The notes under the pieces were generated by a model. That model saw nothing but the letters and a program-made list of their open reading frames with translations, made no database searches and was not told the origin of the DNA. The position numbers and the translations under genes were made by a program. DNA of 64,000 nucleotides from Mycolicibacterium sp. P9-22 (GTDB taxonomy: Bacteria; Actinomycetota; Actinomycetes; Mycobacteriales; Mycobacteriaceae): the NCBI RefSeq assembly GCF_008329585.1, contig NZ_NPKP01000004.1:1-64000 (forward strand), read 5' to 3'. Shown here one piece after another: positions 22,623-32,549 of this stretch. Every line of letters starts with the position of its first letter. The stretch's first letter is position 1.

Positions 22623-23258
22623 ATGACGTGGCAGGTGTGGCTGGCTTTCCTGGGTGCGGCGATCGTGATCAGTGTGGCTCCGGGCCCCGGTGCGGTGCAG
22701 TCGATGGCCACGGGGATGACCGAGGGTCTGCGGCGCGGGTGGTGGAGCGTGTTCGGCCTGGAGATCGGCCTGATGCTGCAACTGGCCCTGGTCGCCGCGG
22801 GCGTCGGTGCGATCGTCGCGGCATCGGCGCTGGCCTTCACCGTGGTCAAGTGGCTCGGGGTGGCCTACCTGGCCTACCTGGCGATCCGTCAGTGGCGCAC
22901 CGCCCCGCGCGATATGCGGGAGCAGCTCGGGACCTCGACCGGCAGCAGCCGCCGCGCCCTGGTGGCACGCGGATTTCTGGTCAACGCCACCAATCCCAAG
23001 GGACTGGTGTTCTTCCTGGCGGCGCTGCCGCAGTTCGTGGTGCCGGCCGCGCCGCTGCTACCGCAGTACCTGGCCATCGGGCTGACCATGATCGTCGTCG
23101 ACATCGTGGTGATGGGCTTCTACACCGGGCTGGCCGGCCGGCTGATGAACTGGCTGCACAACGCGCGCCAGCAGACGATCATGAACCGCGTCATCGCCGC
23201 GATGTTCGCGGGTGCGGCGGTGGTGCTGTCACTGGTGCGCCGCGGCGCGCCCGCCTGA
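22623..23258 (+). CDS. LysE/RhtB-family amino acid exporter
   Basis: 211 residues with about six hydrophobic segments and the family start FLGAAIVISVAPGPGAVQSMATGM, plus FLVNATNPKGLVFFLAALPQFV. LysE/RhtB proteins export basic or small neutral amino acids and homoserine lactones. Located 34 nt after the F420 enzyme in the same direction and convergent with nadC. Substrate not predictable. Confidence 0.9.
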   Translation: MTWQVWLAFLGAAIVISVAPGPGAVQSMATGMTEGLRRGWWSVFGLEIGLMLQLALVAAGVGAIVAASALAFTVVKWLGVAYLAYLAIRQWRTAPRDMREQLGTSTGSSRRALVARGFLVNATNPKGLVFFLAALPQFVVPAAPLLPQYLAIGLTMIVVDIVVMGFYTGLAGRLMNWLHNARQQTIMNRVIAAMFAGAAVVLSLVRRGAPA

Positions 23259-23273
23259 TCGGGGCTTTCGGTC

Positions 23274-24140
23274 TCAGGTGTCCAACCCGATATCGAGAAC
23301 CCGCACCGAGTGCGTCAGGGCGCCGACGGCCAGGTAGTCGACGCCGGTGCCGGCGTAGTCAGCCGCGGATTCCAGCGACAATCCGCCCGAGGATTCCAGC
23401 AGGGTCGCCGGTGAGCGGGTGTCCCTGCGCTGCACCGCGATCTGGGTCTGCCACACCGGGAAGTTGTCCAGCAGTACCAGTTCCACCCCGGCACCCAGCA
23501 CATCGTCGAGTTGCTCCAGCGAGTCGACCTCGACCTCGCACGGCAGGTCCGGTGCGACGGCCCGCACGGCGTTCAGCGCGGCGAGCACCGAGCCGGCCGC
23601 TGCAACATGGTTGTCCTTGATCAGCGCGGCGTCGCCGAGCCCCATCCGGTGGTTCACCCCGCCGCCGACCCGGACCGCGTACTTCTGCAGGAAGCGCAAG
23701 CCGGCCAACGTCTTGCGGGTATCCCGGATCTGGGCTCCGGTGCCCTCGACGGCATCCACCCATCGCGCCGTCGCGGTCGCGATGCCGGACAGATGACAGA
23801 CCAGATTGAGCATGGTGCGCTCGGCGGTCAGCAATCCCCGCGTGGGCGCGGTGAGACGCAGCAGCGACTGTCCGGCATCCAGTCGGGCGCCGTCCTGCAC
23901 ACGGTCCAGCACGGTGTAGCCATCGACGCCCAGCACCTCGTCTAGCACCAGCAGGACGAGATCGACACCGGCGATGACGCCAGGTTCACGGGTCGCCATC
24001 GAGGCGGTCGTGGTGGCCTCGGCGGGCACCGTCGCCAGCGTGGTCACATCCGGCCCGTAGCGCAGATCCTCCTCCAGGGCTCGAGCGATGACGGCCTTGG
24101 CCTCGACGATCTCGCCCGCCGACAGTGCTGTCGTTCTCAC
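23274..24140 (-). CDS. nadC: Nicotinate-nucleotide pyrophosphorylase (quinolinate phosphoribosyltransferase)
   Basis: 288 residues from GTG 24140, which has GAAGGAG just upstream; this start matches the length I recall for the M. tuberculosis protein. ATGs at 24158 and 24167 (overlapping the nadB TGA) are alternatives. It makes NaMN from quinolinate and PRPP. EDLRYGPDVTT, RDTRKTLPGLR-like RDTRKTLAGLR, RVGGGVNHRMGLGDAALIKDNH and EVEVDSLEQ supply substrate-binding Arg/Lys/His/Glu. Third gene of nadA-nadB-nadC. Confidence 0.95.
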   Translation of the reverse strand: MRTTALSAGEIVEAKAVIARALEEDLRYGPDVTTLATVPAEATTTASMATREPGVIAGVDLVLLVLDEVLGVDGYTVLDRVQDGARLDAGQSLLRLTAPTRGLLTAERTMLNLVCHLSGIATATARWVDAVEGTGAQIRDTRKTLAGLRFLQKYAVRVGGGVNHRMGLGDAALIKDNHVAAAGSVLAALNAVRAVAPDLPCEVEVDSLEQLDDVLGAGVELVLLDNFPVWQTQIAVQRRDTRSPATLLESSGGLSLESAADYAGTGVDYLAVGALTHSVRVLDIGLDT

Positions 24141-24166
24141 CTGCGCTCCTTCGGTCATCTGCGTCA

Positions 24167-25753
24167 TCAGCCGGCCCCGACCGGGGCGACGACGGCGGGG
24201 ACAGCGGCGGCATCCATGCGCACCGAGATGCTGACCGCCTGTGCGGCATCTGTTTCCGGGTGGTCGCCGCGGTGATGGCAGCCACGCGATTCGGTTCGCG
24301 CGAGCGCCGCCGCGGCGATGGTGCGCGCCGTCACGGTGAGGGCGGCGTCCTCGGCGGTCAACCGGTCGGCGATGACCCGCTGTGGTGCGTCCGCCAGCAG
24401 CGTGGTCAGCTGCTGCAGACCGTCGGCATGACGCACCACCGAGGCGTACCGGCTCATGGCCCGCTGCAGCACATTTCGCTCCACTACGGGCAATCGCACC
24501 GCCGCAGGCGCGGTGGCCGTGGCCGGCCCGGACTCCTGAGCGTGCGCGGATGCGGCGCGACCGGCCCGGCCCCCGACCACGAGACCTTCCAGCAAGCTGT
24601 TGGAGGCCAACCGGTTTGCGCCGTGCATGCCGGTGCGCGCGACCTCGCCGGCGGCGAAGAGCCCCGGTAGTTCGGTACGCCCGTGCACATCGGTGCGCAC
24701 CCCGCCGCAGCTGTAGTGCGCCCCCGGCACCACCGGGATCGGCCGTGCGGCCGGGTCGACACCCGCGGCCAGACACGCCGCGGTGACGGTCGGGAAACGT
24801 CTGCGCACATCGTCGACGCCGGTGGCATCGAGGTACACGCAGGGATCGCCGGTCTGCCGCAGCCGTGCGTCGATGGCGGCGGCAACCACATCACGCGGCG
24901 CCAGGTCGCCCAGCGGGTGTACCCCGGCGGTGATCGAATCGCCTTGGCGGTCCACGAGAACCGCACCTTCGCCGCGCAGCGCCTCGGAGATCAGCGGGCG
25001 GCGCCCGCCGGCCGGTCCGGTGTAGAGCATCGTGGGATGGAACTGGACGAACTCGATATCGGTGACGCTCAGACCGGCCTGCAGCGCGAGTGCGACACCG
25101 TCGCCGGTGGATCCGTCGGGATTGGTGGTGGCGGCGTAGAGATGCCCGAGGCCACCGGTGGCCAGGATGACCGACGGCGCGTGCACGATGCCCGGACCGT
25201 CATCACTGTGCACCAGCACGCCGGTCACCCGGTCGCCGTCGTGACAGATCTGTAGGGCGACATGGTTACGTCGGATGTCCAGGTGGTTGGCAGCGTGATC
25301 GAGTGCGCGCTGCACCTCCGCGCCGGTGGCGTCCCCGCCGGCGTGGATGATGCGGCGCCGGCTGTGCCCACCCTCGCGGGTCAGCGACCAGTGTCCCGGT
25401 GTGGACTCGTCGAATCGGGCCCCGGCATCGACGAGGTCGGACACTGCCAGGTAGCCGTCGGCGACGATGGAACGCACGGCGTCCGCGTCGCACAGCCCGC
25501 CACCGGCCGCCAGCGTGTCGGCGACATGCGCCTCCACGGAATCTCCGCCCGCACGGAGCGCGTCGGGCAGGACGACGGCGATACCGCCCTGGGCGTAGAA
25601 GGTGGCGGTCTCGGCGATCTTGCTGAGCACCACGACCTTGCGGCCTTCGCGAACCGCGGCCAGCGCGGCGACCAGTCCGGCCACCCCGGTCCCGATGACG
25701 ACGACGTCAGCGCGCTGCTGCCAGTGTGTGGCGTTGCCACACGAGACGCTCAT
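24167..25753 (-). CDS. nadB: L-aspartate oxidase
   Basis: 528 residues, FAD-dependent, makes iminoaspartate for NadA. The dinucleotide motif [17 protein letters not shown] is at about 18-35, followed by [17 protein letters not shown], the active-site segment [24 protein letters not shown] and [27 protein letters not shown]. The start overlaps nadA by 4 nt. The C-terminal helical region (about 410-528) is shorter and less conserved. Confidence 0.96.
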   Translation of the reverse strand: MSVSCGNATHWQQRADVVVIGTGVAGLVAALAAVREGRKVVVLSKIAETATFYAQGGIAVVLPDALRAGGDSVEAHVADTLAAGGGLCDADAVRSIVADGYLAVSDLVDAGARFDESTPGHWSLTREGGHSRRRIIHAGGDATGAEVQRALDHAANHLDIRRNHVALQICHDGDRVTGVLVHSDDGPGIVHAPSVILATGGLGHLYAATTNPDGSTGDGVALALQAGLSVTDIEFVQFHPTMLYTGPAGGRRPLISEALRGEGAVLVDRQGDSITAGVHPLGDLAPRDVVAAAIDARLRQTGDPCVYLDATGVDDVRRRFPTVTAACLAAGVDPAARPIPVVPGAHYSCGGVRTDVHGRTELPGLFAAGEVARTGMHGANRLASNSLLEGLVVGGRAGRAASAHAQESGPATATAPAAVRLPVVERNVLQRAMSRYASVVRHADGLQQLTTLLADAPQRVIADRLTAEDAALTVTARTIAAAALARTESRGCHHRGDHPETDAAQAVSISVRMDAAAVPAVVAPVGAG

Positions 25754-26799
25754 TCCCCGCCGCCGGGCTGCCCGATCTCGATCATGCGCTGCACACTGGC
25801 CTGCGCCAGCTTCGCAGTCTCCAGGTCGACGTGCACCTCGTCGGCGCCCTCGACCAGGCAGCGCAGCAGCGCTGCCGGGGTGATCATCTTCATGTACCCG
25901 CAGGACGCGCGATCGTTGACCGCGAGGAAGTCGACATCCGGCGCGGCGCGGCGCAGCTGGTGCAGCATGCCGACCTCGGTGGCGACCAGCACCTGGCGGG
26001 CCTTGGTCGCACGGGCGGCGTCGAGCATGCCGCCGGTGGAGAGGATCTTCACCCTGTCCTCGGGAACCGCTCCCTCACCGGCCAGGTACAGAGCCGATGT
26101 GGCGCAACCGCATTCGGGGTGCACGAACAGCTCGGCATCCGGATGGGCACGGGCCTGGTCGGCGAGCTCGTCACCGTTGATCCCGGCGTGCACATGGCAT
26201 TCGCCGGCCCAGATGTGCAGGTTCTTGCGGCCGGTGACGCGCCGGACATGCGCGCCGAGGAACTGGTCCGGGCAGAACAGCACTGTGCGGTCCTCGGGAA
26301 TGGAGGCGACCACCTCGACCGCGTTGGACGAGGTGCAGCAGATGTCGGTGAGCGCCTTCACCGCGGCGGTGGTGTTCACGTAGGACACCACGACGGCGTC
26401 GGGGAACTCGTCCTTCCACTCCTGAAGCTGCTCGGCGGTGATGGAGTCGGCCAGGGAGCAGCCTGCCCGCTGGTCCGGGATCAGCACCGTCTTGGCTGGC
26501 GCCAGGATCTTGGCGGTCTCGGCCATGAAGTGCACACCGCAGAACACGATGGTGTCCTCGGACGCCTCGGCGGCGATCCGCGACAGCGCCAGCGAGTCGC
26601 CCACGTGGTCGGCGACATCCTGGATGGCGGGCAACTGATAGTTGTGCGCGAGCAACGTGGCGTTGCGCAGGTCCGCAAGCCGGCGGACCTCGGCCGCCCA
26701 CTGGCCGTCACCCACCACACCGGAGTAGCCGCCGGGGCCGTCGACGATTCGTGCGGCGAGAACGCTGTCGTGCGCTGCAGTGCGATCCAGGACCGTCAT
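25750..26799 (-). CDS. nadA: Quinolinate synthase
   Basis: 349 residues; a [4Fe-4S] enzyme condensing iminoaspartate with DHAP to quinolinate. The cluster cysteines are in [18 protein letters not shown] and [32 protein letters not shown] is the substrate-binding start. AAAGGAG precedes the ATG. The gene is divergent from the nrtR regulator with a large dyad between them, so its transcription is probably set by NAD status. Confidence 0.97.
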   Translation of the reverse strand: MTVLDRTAAHDSVLAARIVDGPGGYSGVVGDGQWAAEVRRLADLRNATLLAHNYQLPAIQDVADHVGDSLALSRIAAEASEDTIVFCGVHFMAETAKILAPAKTVLIPDQRAGCSLADSITAEQLQEWKDEFPDAVVVSYVNTTAAVKALTDICCTSSNAVEVVASIPEDRTVLFCPDQFLGAHVRRVTGRKNLHIWAGECHVHAGINGDELADQARAHPDAELFVHPECGCATSALYLAGEGAVPEDRVKILSTGGMLDAARATKARQVLVATEVGMLHQLRRAAPDVDFLAVNDRASCGYMKMITPAALLRCLVEGADEVHVDLETAKLAQASVQRMIEIGQPGGGE

Positions 26800-26823
26800 G
26801 GCAGTCTCCTTTGTGCCAACGAG

Positions 26824-26846
26824 GTTTTCGACTTACAATCGAAAAC
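26824..26846. promoter_or_regulatory. Dyad operator overlapping the nrtR promoter (nadA/nrtR)
   Basis: GTTTTCGA at 26824-26831 and TCGAAAAC at 26839-26846 form a perfect 8-bp inverted repeat with a 7-nt spacer. The spacer contains TACAAT (26834-26839), a TANNNT -10 ending 7 nt before the nrtR ATG, so nrtR is leaderless and its -10 lies inside the dyad. The nadA start is 25 nt to the other side. This is the expected position for an NrtR-type repressor site; binding is inferred. Confidence 0.75.
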
Positions 26847-27539
26847 ATGCCATATGGTAGCACCGACCACGAAGTGCTCGCCGTCGTCCTCCAGGTTCGT
26901 CAGCTGACGACGAAAAACCCGCAGCTCAGCGTGTTGCTGTGGGAACGGGCCATGGATCCCGAACGCGGCGCCTGGGCCCTGCCCGGCGGTCAGCTGCGAC
27001 ACGACGAGGACATGATCAGTTCAGTTCGGCGTCAACTCGCCGAGAAGGTCGACCTGCGCGAACTGACACATCTCGAGCAGTTGGCGGTGTTTTCCGACCC
27101 GCGGCGGGTACCCGGCCCGCGCACCATCGCCTCCACGTTCCTTGGTCTGGTGCCCTCCCCCGCGACCCCGGAGCTACCCCCGGACACCCGTTGGCATCCG
27201 GTGTCGACCCTGCCGCCGATGGCCTTCGATCACGGCACCATGGTGGCCAACGCATGCTCGCGGTTGATCGCGAAACTGTCCTATACCAATATCGGATTCG
27301 CCTTGGCGCCCAAGGAATTCGCGCTGTCCGCGTTGCGCGACATCTACAGCGCCGCCCTCGGGCACCCCGTCGACGCCACCAATCTGCAGCGCGTGCTGGA
27401 GCGCCGGAATGTCATCACCAGGACCGGGACCACCGCACGCTCGGGACGCAGCGGCGGCCGGCCTGCGGCGCTGTACCGGTTCACCGAGTCGCGTTACCGG
27501 GTCACCGACGAATTTGCCGCATTACGCCCGCCGGGGTGA
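26847..27539 (+). CDS. nrtR: NUDIX-related NAD regulator (NrtR type)
   Basis: 230 residues from ATG 26847. The N-terminal half is a Nudix-like fold: [28 protein letters not shown] replaces the catalytic Nudix box (GX5EX7REUXEEXGU), with Arg and Lys where the Glu-Glu pair should be, so it should sense rather than hydrolyse. The C-terminal half (about 150-230) is a winged helix ([45 protein letters not shown]). NrtR proteins repress NAD synthesis genes and respond to ADP-ribose or related nucleotides. Divergent position to nadABC supports this. Confidence 0.88.
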   Translation: MPYGSTDHEVLAVVLQVRQLTTKNPQLSVLLWERAMDPERGAWALPGGQLRHDEDMISSVRRQLAEKVDLRELTHLEQLAVFSDPRRVPGPRTIASTFLGLVPSPATPELPPDTRWHPVSTLPPMAFDHGTMVANACSRLIAKLSYTNIGFALAPKEFALSALRDIYSAALGHPVDATNLQRVLERRNVITRTGTTARSGRSGGRPAALYRFTESRYRVTDEFAALRPPG

Positions 27540-27550
27540 GTCGGACTGGA

Positions 27551-27568
27551 TTCTTAGACCATTCTTAG
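27551..27568 (+). promoter_or_regulatory. Direct repeat TTCTTAG-N4-TTCTTAG upstream of the lipase gene
   Basis: Two identical 7-mers (27551-27557 and 27562-27568) are separated by ACCA, giving an 11-bp period, one helical turn. This is the layout recognised by OmpR/PhoB-family response regulators. It ends 14 nt before the lipase ATG. AACAAT (27571-27576) could be a weak -10 for a leaderless transcript. The regulator is unknown. Confidence 0.45.
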
Positions 27569-27582
27569 GCAACAATGCGCGG

Positions 27583-28935
27583 ATGGACTTTGGCAGCACC
27601 GCGGCCGCGCCCGACGCCGAATGGATCGGAGCCGTCCCGCATGAGGCGCTGGACCGCTCCAGGCGCCCGCAGCTGCCCAAGGACGATCCGTTCTATCTCG
27701 CCCCCGCCGGCTTCCAGCACGCCGTCCCGGGCACGGTGCTGCGCAGCCGGGACGTCGAGCTGGCCTTCCTCGGACTCATTCCCCAGCAGGTGCGCGCGGT
27801 GCAGCTGCTGTACCGGACCACCGATATGAACGGCAACCCCGAAGCGGCCGCCACCACCGTGGTGATGCCCGCCGAACGCGGGCCGGAGCGCGTGTGCCCG
27901 CTGGTTTCCTATCAGTGCGCCATCGACGCCATCACATCGCGTTGCTTCCCGTCCTATGCACTGCGTCGCCACGCGGTCGCCCCGGGTGCGGTACCGCAGT
28001 TCGAGATGCTGCTCGTCGCGGCCGCCATCGCCGAAGGCTGGGCGGTGTCGGTACCCGACCACGAAGGTGTGAACGGCAACTGGGGCACCCCGTACGAGCC
28101 CGGATACCGCGTGCTCGACGGGCTCCGTGCGGCGCTGGGCTCCGAGCAGCTGACACTGTCGGACACGGCGCCGATCGGGCTGTGGGGCTACTCCGGCGGC
28201 GGTCTGGCCAGCGCGTGGGCGGCCGAGATGAGCGGTACCTATGCCCCCGAGCTCAATATCGTCGGCGCCGTCCTGGGCTCACCGGTCGGCGACCTGGGCG
28301 CCACCTTCCGCAAGCTCAACGGCAGCTTCGCCTCGGCGCTGCCCGCTCTGGTGGTCGCGGCGCTCGCCGATGTCTACCCCGGACTGCGGCGGATCATCGC
28401 CGAACATGCCAGCGAGAACGGCCGTGCCCTGCTGGACCGGCTGCACCACATGACCACGGTCGAGGCCATGGTGCGGCTGTGGCGCACCGATATGGGCGAC
28501 ATGCTCGACCAGCCCCTTGAGCAGATCCTCTCGACTCCCGAGGTCCAGCACGTCTTCGCCGATATCAAGCTCGGTGTCGCGGTGCCCACCCCTCCGGTGC
28601 TCATCATCCAGGCCGTGCACGACGAGATCATCTCCGTCGACGGCATCGACGAACTCGCCGAAACCTATGCCTCCGGCGGCGCCCACGTCACCTATCACCG
28701 CGACATGTTCAGCGAGCACCTGCTGCTGCATCCGCTGTCGGCGCCGATGGCGCTGCGCTGGCTCTCCGACCGGTTCGCCGGACGCCCGCTCGGCGAGCGA
28801 CTGCTGCGGACCAAATGGCCGACCATGTTCAACCCGTCGACCTACAAGGGAATGGCACGTCTGGCCGTCATCACCGCCAAGGTGCTGACGGGACGCAAGA
28901 TGGATCGCCTGCCGCTGTCGGTGCTCGACCGGTAA
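27583..28935 (+). CDS. Secretory-lipase-family alpha/beta hydrolase (Rv1592c-like)
   Basis: 450 residues from ATG 27583. The nucleophile elbow is [14 protein letters not shown] (Ser near 206), preceded by [12 protein letters not shown]; the acid is likely in [12 protein letters not shown] near 352 and the catalytic His in FSEHLLLHP near 388. It matches the LIP secretory lipase family. No clear signal peptide is visible, although the mycobacterial homologue has been discussed as cell-envelope associated. Substrate unknown. It converges on the TupA-like gene. Confidence 0.88.
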   Translation: MDFGSTAAAPDAEWIGAVPHEALDRSRRPQLPKDDPFYLAPAGFQHAVPGTVLRSRDVELAFLGLIPQQVRAVQLLYRTTDMNGNPEAAATTVVMPAERGPERVCPLVSYQCAIDAITSRCFPSYALRRHAVAPGAVPQFEMLLVAAAIAEGWAVSVPDHEGVNGNWGTPYEPGYRVLDGLRAALGSEQLTLSDTAPIGLWGYSGGGLASAWAAEMSGTYAPELNIVGAVLGSPVGDLGATFRKLNGSFASALPALVVAALADVYPGLRRIIAEHASENGRALLDRLHHMTTVEAMVRLWRTDMGDMLDQPLEQILSTPEVQHVFADIKLGVAVPTPPVLIIQAVHDEIISVDGIDELAETYASGGAHVTYHRDMFSEHLLLHPLSAPMALRWLSDRFAGRPLGERLLRTKWPTMFNPSTYKGMARLAVITAKVLTGRKMDRLPLSVLDR

Positions 28936-28967
28936 CGGCCGGGGCGGTCCGGATTCAGGGCCGGCCG
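28936..28967. terminator. Possible bidirectional GC hairpin between convergent genes
   Basis: CGGCCGG (28936-28942) pairs with CCGGCCG (28961-28967) around an 18-nt loop, directly after the lipase stop and overlapping the end of the TupA-like gene. No T-tract follows on either strand, so a role in termination is only suggested by position. Confidence 0.25.
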
Positions 28968-29881
28968 CGCTGGACTTCCGCCAGCGTCGGCAACTTCCAC
29001 TGCAGGCCCTGCTCCAGATCGAAGCTCATCGGCTTGTAGCGCAGCAGACCACCGCCCGGGTACGGGGTGTACTCGCCGAACCACACTTCACCGTCGACGG
29101 CATAGAGGTCGACGCGAATGAAATCCCAGCTGGCACCGAGCGTTCCGGCGATCTCCAGCATCTTGTCCAGTTCCGGCGGCCGCTGCTCATCGGCCACCGA
29201 GTGGATTCGCCAGCGCACCGGAAGTCGCCGCCAGTCGGCGTCCAGGAAAGTGGTGGTCTGCTTCTTGTCGAACCTGCCGCGGTTCACCTGGATCAGCTCG
29301 ACGCGGCCGTCGAAGACGAAGAACTTGTAGTCGACGGGCGCCTGGCCGTCCGGGGTCGGGATGCGCTCCTCGAGCAGCAGCTGCGGACGCGCCTCGCTGT
29401 AGCCCCACTCGCCGAGGTCCACCGGCGTCTCGTCGAACCAGGTGCGGGTCTGCTGCCGCAGGCTGTCCAGATCCGTCCGCGGATCGGGCCCGAACAGCGC
29501 GTGCCCACTGCTGGCATTGGGCTTGAGCACCCACGGCGGCAGCGACGTCAGGTCGGGGGCGTCCCGCAGATCGGTGCCGGACCAATAGGTGGCCGGGATA
29601 CGCAGATCGGGACTCGGATAGGCCTCCCGGGCCATCTCCTTCATCCACATCTTGTCGCAGGCCTTCACGATCCGGTCCCGCCGGTCGTTGAAGATCCGCC
29701 AATTCACCTTCTCGTTGAACGTCTTCGGGTCGGTGAAGTTGCCGCGTTTACGGATCATCGACAGATAGAGGAACTGCCTCAGTGCGGTGACCGGGATGGT
29801 CTCCACCATCTTGCGACGGGAGGCCTGCAACCACGTCGGTGTCGTCTTGTATTTCAGCATCGGCATAGGGACCTCACTCAC
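28955..29881 (-). CDS. TupA-like ATP-grasp protein
   Basis: 308 residues. The fold and motifs (DPKTFNEKVNWRIFNDRRDRIVKACDKMWMKEMAREAY, LPPWVLKPNASSGHALFG, LLEERIPTPDGQAPVDYKFFVFDGRVELIQV, WDFIRVDLYAVDGEVWFGEYTPYPGGG) match the TupA-like ATP-grasp family, named after Bacillus teichuronopeptide synthesis and common in polysaccharide loci. It probably ligates an amino acid or similar group to a sugar polymer (inference). GTG 29881 is listed; ATG 29866, preceded by GAGG, is an equally good start. No glycosyltransferase is adjacent. Confidence 0.82.
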   Translation of the reverse strand: MSEVPMPMLKYKTTPTWLQASRRKMVETIPVTALRQFLYLSMIRKRGNFTDPKTFNEKVNWRIFNDRRDRIVKACDKMWMKEMAREAYPSPDLRIPATYWSGTDLRDAPDLTSLPPWVLKPNASSGHALFGPDPRTDLDSLRQQTRTWFDETPVDLGEWGYSEARPQLLLEERIPTPDGQAPVDYKFFVFDGRVELIQVNRGRFDKKQTTTFLDADWRRLPVRWRIHSVADEQRPPELDKMLEIAGTLGASWDFIRVDLYAVDGEVWFGEYTPYPGGGLLRYKPMSFDLEQGLQWKLPTLAEVQRGRP

Positions 29882-29962
29882 GCGTAATTATCGCAGCTGC
29901 CATTTTGCTGTCACGCAGCTGCGCGCGCGTCAATCTACCGCCGTGGGCGCGGCCTGTGGGGG

Positions 29963-30616
29963 CTACGTTTGCGCGGGGTCCGCAACCTCGGTCGACGGTG
30001 CCGCCGCCACCGGAATCGGCGGGTACACCCCGGCGTACTCCACCGGCGGCCAGGCCCCCAGGTCATCGCGTGAGGTCGACGCCGTCAGGAATGCGTAGGT
30101 AAGGGCCGCCGCCGCGGCGGGCAACAGGATGCCGGTGGCGATCACCAGCGGCCCGTGCCCGAAGAACACCGCAGGCGCCTCCAGCACGTAGTGCACCCGG
30201 TTCGCCTCGGAGACGGGCGCGGCATCCACATCGATGGTGCCGTAGCGCCAATGTGCCAGCGCCGCACCGACACCGGCGGCAGCTCCGGCAGCTCCGGCCA
30301 TGCCGGCGGTCAACGCCGCCAGCTGAACGGGACCGCGGTGGGCCTGCCACTGCCACACCAGGACGGTTGCCACCACAGCGAGCACACCGAGCAGACCGAC
30401 CTGCAGGGACGCGCCGAGGAAGAAATGGTCGGAGTCATTGCCCAGATAGGCCCGCACCCGGTCGCCGGCCCGGGTCAGCGCGACGACACCCTGGATCGGA
30501 GGAGCCAGCCACGCCCACAGCGCGCCGACCACAGCACCCGCGGCGAGCAGGCCCACAAACACCCGAACGGCCGCGCCGCGCCTGGAAATGGCAGGTGCGG
30601 CAGAAGAATTCGTCAT
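29963..30616 (-). CDS. DUF2567 membrane protein
   Basis: 217 residues with four predicted membrane helices (about 15-38, 70-92, 100-125, 160-185) and a Pro-rich C-terminal tail. It resembles the actinobacterial DUF2567 protein that follows the bioB region (Rv1591-like). The ATG overlaps the bsaP stop by 4 nt, so it is part of the bioB operon. Function unknown; a link to biotin is from position only. Confidence 0.82.
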   Translation of the reverse strand: MTNSSAAPAISRRGAAVRVFVGLLAAGAVVGALWAWLAPPIQGVVALTRAGDRVRAYLGNDSDHFFLGASLQVGLLGVLAVVATVLVWQWQAHRGPVQLAALTAGMAGAAGAAAGVGAALAHWRYGTIDVDAAPVSEANRVHYVLEAPAVFFGHGPLVIATGILLPAAAAALTYAFLTASTSRDDLGAWPPVEYAGVYPPIPVAAAPSTEVADPAQT

Positions 30617-30864
30617 CGCCGAGTGTCCAGGTCGGTGGAATCCACCTGCCCGTGCCGCGAACACTTCGCCCACCACCCCGTCGGGCGGACCTGAACGATC
30701 ATCCGGCGGCCGCATTCGGCGCAGAACCGTGGGGGCTCCAGCCCGAGCTGGGCGGCGGTCGGGATGACCGTGCCCGCCGCGGCACCCATCTCGGCACCGG
30801 TATAGACGTTGTAGACACCGGCGCCCACGGGCGCAGGCAGGGTCGGCAACTCGCTAGTCATCAC
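30613..30864 (-). CDS. bsaP: Biotin synthase auxiliary protein
   Basis: 83 residues with a Cys-rich core FCAECGRRM...AKCSRHG (Cys-X2-Cys, then Cys-X2-His), suited to binding a metal or iron-sulfur cluster. It matches the small protein after bioB in mycobacteria that was recently reported, as I recall, to be needed by biotin synthase to convert dethiobiotin to biotin. ATG 30864 and 30861 are both possible. It lies 22 nt after bioB and overlaps DUF2567. Confidence 0.82.
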   Translation of the reverse strand: MMTSELPTLPAPVGAGVYNVYTGAEMGAAAGTVIPTAAQLGLEPPRFCAECGRRMIVQVRPTGWWAKCSRHGQVDSTDLDTRR

Positions 30865-30886
30865 ACCGTCAGTCTTACCGCGCGGA

Positions 30887-31894
<1,008 letters not shown>

Positions 31895-31934
31895 CTACCT
31901 GTTCGTGCAGTGCCGACCACCGGGGCGCTCGACT

Positions 31935-31956
31935 TGAACGGTGTTCAGGTTAGGCT
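31935..31956. promoter_or_regulatory. BioQ operator and divergent bioB/bioQ promoters
   Basis: TGAAC-GGT-GTTCA at 31935-31947 fits the actinobacterial BioQ operator. Toward bioB, TAACCT (31952..31947) is a TANNNT -10 with the operator on the start-site region. Toward bioQ, TAGGCT (31951-31956) is a -10 ending 6 nt before the GTG at 31963, so bioQ is leaderless. The composite TAACCTGAAC-N3-GTTCAAGT recurs before bioF. Confidence 0.85.
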
Positions 31957-31962
31957 ACGTCC

Positions 31963-32544
31963 GTGCAGCTGCACAAACGTGACCTCATCGACGCCGCCAC
32001 GGCGATCCTGGACAACTTCGGGATCGCCGATCTGACCATGCGCCGGCTGGCGCGCGAACTCAGTGTCAGCCCGGGCGCCCTGTACTGGCATTTCGCCAAC
32101 AAGCAGGAGCTGCTGGGGGCGGTGGCGGACCGGATTCTCGAGCCGCTCGGCGATCCCCCCGGCGACTGGCAAGACCGGATCACGAACACGTGCTGCGCCC
32201 TGCGCGACGCGCTGCTGTCCCACACCGACGGCTCCGAACTGGTATCGGCGAGTTTCGCCGCCGGGCAATCCCGGACGATGGCCGATCTCGTCGGGCGGTT
32301 GGCGTCTGCGGCACGGGATGCCGGAGTCGCCGAATCCGATGCCGAACTGGCCGCCCGCACTGTCATTTATTACGTCCTCGGTTTCACCGCGGACGAGCAA
32401 TCGCGATTGCAGTGGGATGCTGCCGGCGCGACGCTGCCCGAAGAACAGTCGGTGCTCACCTCGGAGCCGTCCCGTCGGTTCGCGTTCGGCCTCGGGTTGT
32501 TGATCGGCGGCCTGACCGTGCACTCCGCCGAGCGGCGGCCCTGA
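31963..32544 (+). CDS. bioQ: TetR-family biotin regulator BioQ
   Basis: 193 residues from GTG 31963. The N-terminal helix-turn-helix is LIDAATAILDNFGIADLTMRRLARELSVSPGALYWHFANKQELLGAV (about 6-52); the remainder is an all-helical TetR effector domain. BioQ represses biotin genes in Corynebacterium and mycobacteria; how it senses biotin status is not clear from sequence. Identification rests on HTH family, the divergent position to bioB and the two matching operators. It converges on the DUF222 gene with a 5-bp gap. Confidence 0.85.
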   Translation: MQLHKRDLIDAATAILDNFGIADLTMRRLARELSVSPGALYWHFANKQELLGAVADRILEPLGDPPGDWQDRITNTCCALRDALLSHTDGSELVSASFAAGQSRTMADLVGRLASAARDAGVAESDAELAARTVIYYVLGFTADEQSRLQWDAAGATLPEEQSVLTSEPSRRFAFGLGLLIGGLTVHSAERRP

Positions 32545-32549
32545 CGGAA

